NCBI GenBank assembly: GCA_031396505.1
Contig: JANNKX010000299.1
Location: 1-5,857, forward strand
Origin: JAAFHS01 sp031396505
GTDB lineage: Bacteria > Pseudomonadota > Alphaproteobacteria > Rhodobacterales > Rhodobacteraceae
Direction of reading: 5' to 3'
DNA length: 5,857 nt
Part shown: in pieces, positions 3,693 to 5,857 of the stretch
Numbering within the stretch: position 1 is the first letter of the stretch
Layout: each line of letters starts with the position of its first letter
Notes under the pieces: generated by a model
Seen by the model: only the letters and a program-made list of their open reading frames with translations
The model's database searches: none
Told to the model about the DNA's origin: nothing
Translations under genes and position numbers: made by a program

Positions 3693-5857
3693 GGCGCGTT
3701 TTTCAGGACGATTGCCTTTTGGCCCGATCCGATCTGCGCGCCCGACAAGGCGGAAGGCCTGCCCGCGCCCCAGCAAAGGCAGGGCACGCACGCCGTAAAG
3801 GGCGGCAACGCTGTCAGGATCGTCGAAAATGCCGGCGAAACCGGGGATGATCTGACACAGTTGCAGCCAGGCCTGCGGGCCAAGGGCGGCGGCAGCCATC
3901 ACGCCGGGATACAGGCTTTCGGTGCCGATACCCATGGTGTGAAGAATGGCATGCTGTGGCAGCAGCAGGTGGTGATAGGTCACCTGCGCCACCATGCCAC
4001 GGGTGATGCCGGGCAGGTCTGCCTCGGCCAGATGTTTGGCGCGGACAAGGTTGTGGCCGACCACCACGGCATGCTGGGGCGACAGCCACAGATCGCCTGC
4101 GTTGCCAAGCGCGCCATGCGCGATGCGCACCGGCAGAAGGGCCGGATTGCGCCGCAGTTCGGTGCGCCCGATGTGCCGCGACCCGGCCCACAGGATGGGC
4201 TGATCGCCATGGTCGCGGGTGCGCAGGATCATGCCGGGGCGCAGATTTTCGATGGCAACCGTGCCGTGCGGGGTCAGGATGCGGGTTCCCGTCACGAAGC
4301 AGGGTATGCCCATCCGCGACATCGATTGTTTGCCTTCGGCTTCTTGGGGGGTCACGCCTTCGAGGACGATCTGTTCGCCACCGGGGAACATCAGAACGGC
4401 ATTGCCGTCCTGATCGACACCGACGGTCACATCGCGCCACGTGACGGGCTGTTCGCCGGCATTGCGCAGGGCACTGACATCAAGCTGATCCAGCGTGCGC
4501 CCGTCCACCAGCGTGGTGTCAAAATCGGTGACGCGGTCGATGCCGCCGCTTTTCGCAAAGACGAACAGATCGTCACCGGTGCCGCCTGTCAGGCCGTCGT
4601 CACCGGCGCCACCCGACAATGTATCCCGGCCCGCGTCGCCCGATAGGGTATCTTGCCCCGCACCGCCGCCAAGCACATCGTCGCCCGCGCCGCCCTGCAA
4701 CGTGTCACTGCCGGTACCGCCTTGCAGCGTGTCACTGCCGTCGCCGCCAAACAGCGCATCATCGCCCGCGTCGCCGCGCAGCAGATCATTGTCACCTTCA
4801 CCGACCAGCGTGTCATTGCCATCGCCGCCATCCAGCGTATCGTCGCCCGCGCCGCCAAAGACCGCGTCGGAGGTGGCATGCCCGCCGCCCCAGTCGTTGC
4901 CTTCATGCGCGACAATGATGCTGGGGGTGCCGTCATCGGGGGCTTGCAGCATCGTATTGGCGCCGTCATCACCAGTGACAAGGTGGTAGGTCGTGCCGTT
5001 GAAAGTGACATAATCAATGCCATCCAGTGTATCGCTGCCATCCCGCCCGGCAACGCTGTCGGTAACAACCAACGCGCCATTCGGGCCGTAGTCAAAGCTG
5101 TATTCGTTGACAGGGCCACTGAAGGCCGCTGTGTCGCTGCCTGCACCGCCCGACACGCGATCATTGCCCTGCCCGCCCGTGATCAGGTCGTCACCGTCTG
5201 CGCCGCCCAGCGTGTCATCGCCCGCGCCGCCAGACAGCACGTCGGCATCCGCGCCGCCATCCAGCGTATCATTGCCCGCACCACCCGTCAGGGTATCGTC
5301 GCCATCCTGACCGCACAGCAGATCATTGCCATCGCCGCCATCCGTGCTGTCATTGCCTGCGCCGCCGTGCAGCGTATCGGCAAAGGCACTGCCTGCCATG
5401 GTGTCATCGCCCGCACCGCTGCTGACCGTGACGCCGCCGGTTGACCCGGATGCATCGACGCTGTCTGCACCATCGCCCAGACCAACGGTTTCGATTTCTG
5501 AAAACATGCCGGTCGCTGTGGTGCCGGTAAAGGCGTAGGTGCCGGTCTCGGACCCGGTAAAGGTGACGGTGACGCCGCCCTGATCACCGCGATTATCTTG
5601 CAGGAACAGCGTGTCCTGATCGACGCCGCCTTCACCACCGTAGATTTCGGTGGTGCCGCTGGTTTCGGTTACCGATATGGTGTCGCCGTCAGCGCCGCCA
5701 TAGAGGGTATCGTTGCCGCCTTGTGCGCCAAGGTTATCCCAGTTGGCGCCGCCATACAGTACATCACTGCCGTCGCCGCCTTCAATGATATCGGCACCGC
5801 TGCCACCATAGACGACGTCGTCACCCTCGCCACCATGCAGCGTGATGCCATTGGCCG
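3675..5857 (-). CDS. RTX calcium-binding repeat protein with C-terminal Hint_2 domain (5'-partial)
   Basis: The frame is open from the window edge to TGA at 3677-3675, giving 726 visible residues; an internal ATG at 5507 is not the start, because repeats of the same frame continue upstream. Three blocks of GGxGxDxL nonapeptides (visible residues about 3-60, 145-244 and 329-433) bind calcium in known RTX proteins and fold as beta rolls. They are separated by non-repeat segments (61-144 and 245-328). The last block runs into L-F-V-F-A and V-T-D-F, typical of RTX block ends. From C519 (C-F-V-T-G-T-R-I) to the end is a Hint_2-like domain with L-S-P-Q-H-A-V-V-V, A-K-H-L, Y-H-H-L-L-L-P-Q-H and E-S-L-Y-P-G. 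RTX proteins are usually exported by type I secretion; the Hint cysteine suggests self-cleavage, not demonstrated for most Hint_2 proteins. The N-terminal effector or adhesive part, if any, is outside the window. Confidence 0.9.
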   Translation of the reverse strand, partial: ANGITLHGGEGDDVVYGGSGADIIEGGDGSDVLYGGANWDNLGAQGGNDTLYGGADGDTISVTETSGTTEIYGGEGGVDQDTLFLQDNRGDQGGVTVTFTGSETGTYAFTGTTATGMFSEIETVGLGDGADSVDASGSTGGVTVSSGAGDDTMAGSAFADTLHGGAGNDSTDGGDGNDLLCGQDGDDTLTGGAGNDTLDGGADADVLSGGAGDDTLGGADGDDLITGGQGNDRVSGGAGSDTAAFSGPVNEYSFDYGPNGALVVTDSVAGRDGSDTLDGIDYVTFNGTTYHLVTGDDGANTMLQAPDDGTPSIIVAHEGNDWGGGHATSDAVFGGAGDDTLDGGDGNDTLVGEGDNDLLRGDAGDDALFGGDGSDTLQGGTGSDTLQGGAGDDVLGGGAGQDTLSGDAGRDTLSGGAGDDGLTGGTGDDLFVFAKSGGIDRVTDFDTTLVDGRTLDQLDVSALRNAGEQPVTWRDVTVGVDQDGNAVLMFPGGEQIVLEGVTPQEAEGKQSMSRMGIPCFVTGTRILTPHGTVAIENLRPGMILRTRDHGDQPILWAGSRHIGRTELRRNPALLPVRIAHGALGNAGDLWLSPQHAVVVGHNLVRAKHLAEADLPGITRGMVAQVTYHHLLLPQHAILHTMGIGTESLYPGVMAAAALGPQAWLQLCQIIPGFAGIFDDPDSVAALYGVRALPLLGRGQAFRLVGRADRIGPKGNRPEKRALIAIN
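4557..4871 (-). repeat. RTX nonapeptide block 3
   Basis: About eleven consecutive 27-bp units encode G-G-x-G-x-D-x-L repeats, for example G-G-A-G-D-D-T-L-D and the near-identical pair L-Q-G-G-T-G-S-D-T / L-Q-G-G-A-G-D-D-V. The DNA units are similar but diverged, as expected for old tandem duplication. Visible residues 329-433. Confidence 0.85.
5124..5423 (-). repeat. RTX nonapeptide block 2
   Basis: About ten 27-bp units (visible residues 145-244). One unit contains a cysteine (D-L-L-C-G-Q-D-G), unusual for an RTX array. A non-repeat segment beginning S-G-P-V-N-E-Y-S-F follows it; similar segments commonly interrupt RTX arrays. Confidence 0.85.
5676..5857 (-). repeat. RTX nonapeptide block 1 (continues beyond the window)
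   Basis: Six or so diverged units (L-H-G-G-E-G-D-D-V, V-Y-G-G-S-G-A-D-I, I-E-G-G-D-G-S-D-V, and a degenerate unit with N-W-D-N-L), visible residues up to about 60. The array is cut by the window edge. Confidence 0.8.

Noticed and set aside
4557..5423. Regular short repeats that might suggest a CRISPR array or satellite
   Set aside because: The 27-bp period is the coding period of RTX nonapeptides, units are diverged, and there are no unique spacers between identical repeats.
3597..5444. Plus-strand frames opposite the RTX-Hint gene (3597-4646, 4495-4989, 4653-5444)
   Set aside because: They mirror the 27-bp RTX repeats and give Pro-Ser- or Ala-Ile-Val-rich periodic sequence. The minus frame has GGxGxDxL repeats and a Hint domain, so these are shadows.
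1..5857. A previously undescribed defence or mobile system
   Set aside because: No nuclease, helicase, toxin-antitoxin, reverse transcriptase, transposase or integrase motifs were seen on either strand; the genes are a transporter operon and a secreted repeat protein.

Overview
The window reads as a roughly 60 % GC alphaproteobacterial segment, most likely from the Rhodobacterales (Roseobacter-type). That call rests on remembered family resemblance: a polyamine-type ABC operon with a long-N-terminus permease, and a large RTX protein ending in a Hint_2 domain. No search was run. All complete genes lie on the minus strand, so transcription runs from high to low coordinates.

Layout along the minus strand: (1) 5857-3675 is the 3' part of a large RTX (calcium-binding nonapeptide) protein with a C-terminal Hint (Hedgehog/intein-type) domain; its N-terminus lies outside the window. 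(2) 3674-3525 is a 150-bp intergenic region that probably holds the promoter of the next operon. (3) 3524-2430 is a PotA-like ABC transporter ATPase, probably starting at TTG. (4) 2346-1276 is a periplasmic PotD-like solute-binding protein with a signal peptide. (5) 1266-1241 is a perfect GC-rich hairpin, a plausible attenuator or mRNA-stabilising element after the binding-protein gene. (6) 1208-711 is a small exported DUF2314 (YegJ-like) protein. (7) From 714 downward is a PotB-like permease whose GTG start overlaps the DUF2314 stop.

The ATPase, binding protein and permease would together form a polyamine-type importer: the binding protein captures substrate in the periplasm, the permease forms the channel and the ATPase powers it. 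The DUF2314 protein sits inside this operon and its role is unknown. The RTX-Hint protein is a separate unit, probably secreted by a type I system.

The main anomaly is at the left edge. The permease resembles its family only to about residue 198 (around position 121) and then loses its membrane core. From there to position 1 the better coding sequence is on the plus strand (1-132) and resembles a fragment of a PilY1-type pilus-tip protein, itself ending abruptly. Two unrelated, oppositely oriented gene fragments therefore meet within about 10-15 bp, which indicates a rearrangement or a chimeric assembly. I found no CRISPR array, tRNA, rRNA or insertion sequence, and no convincing new multi-gene system.
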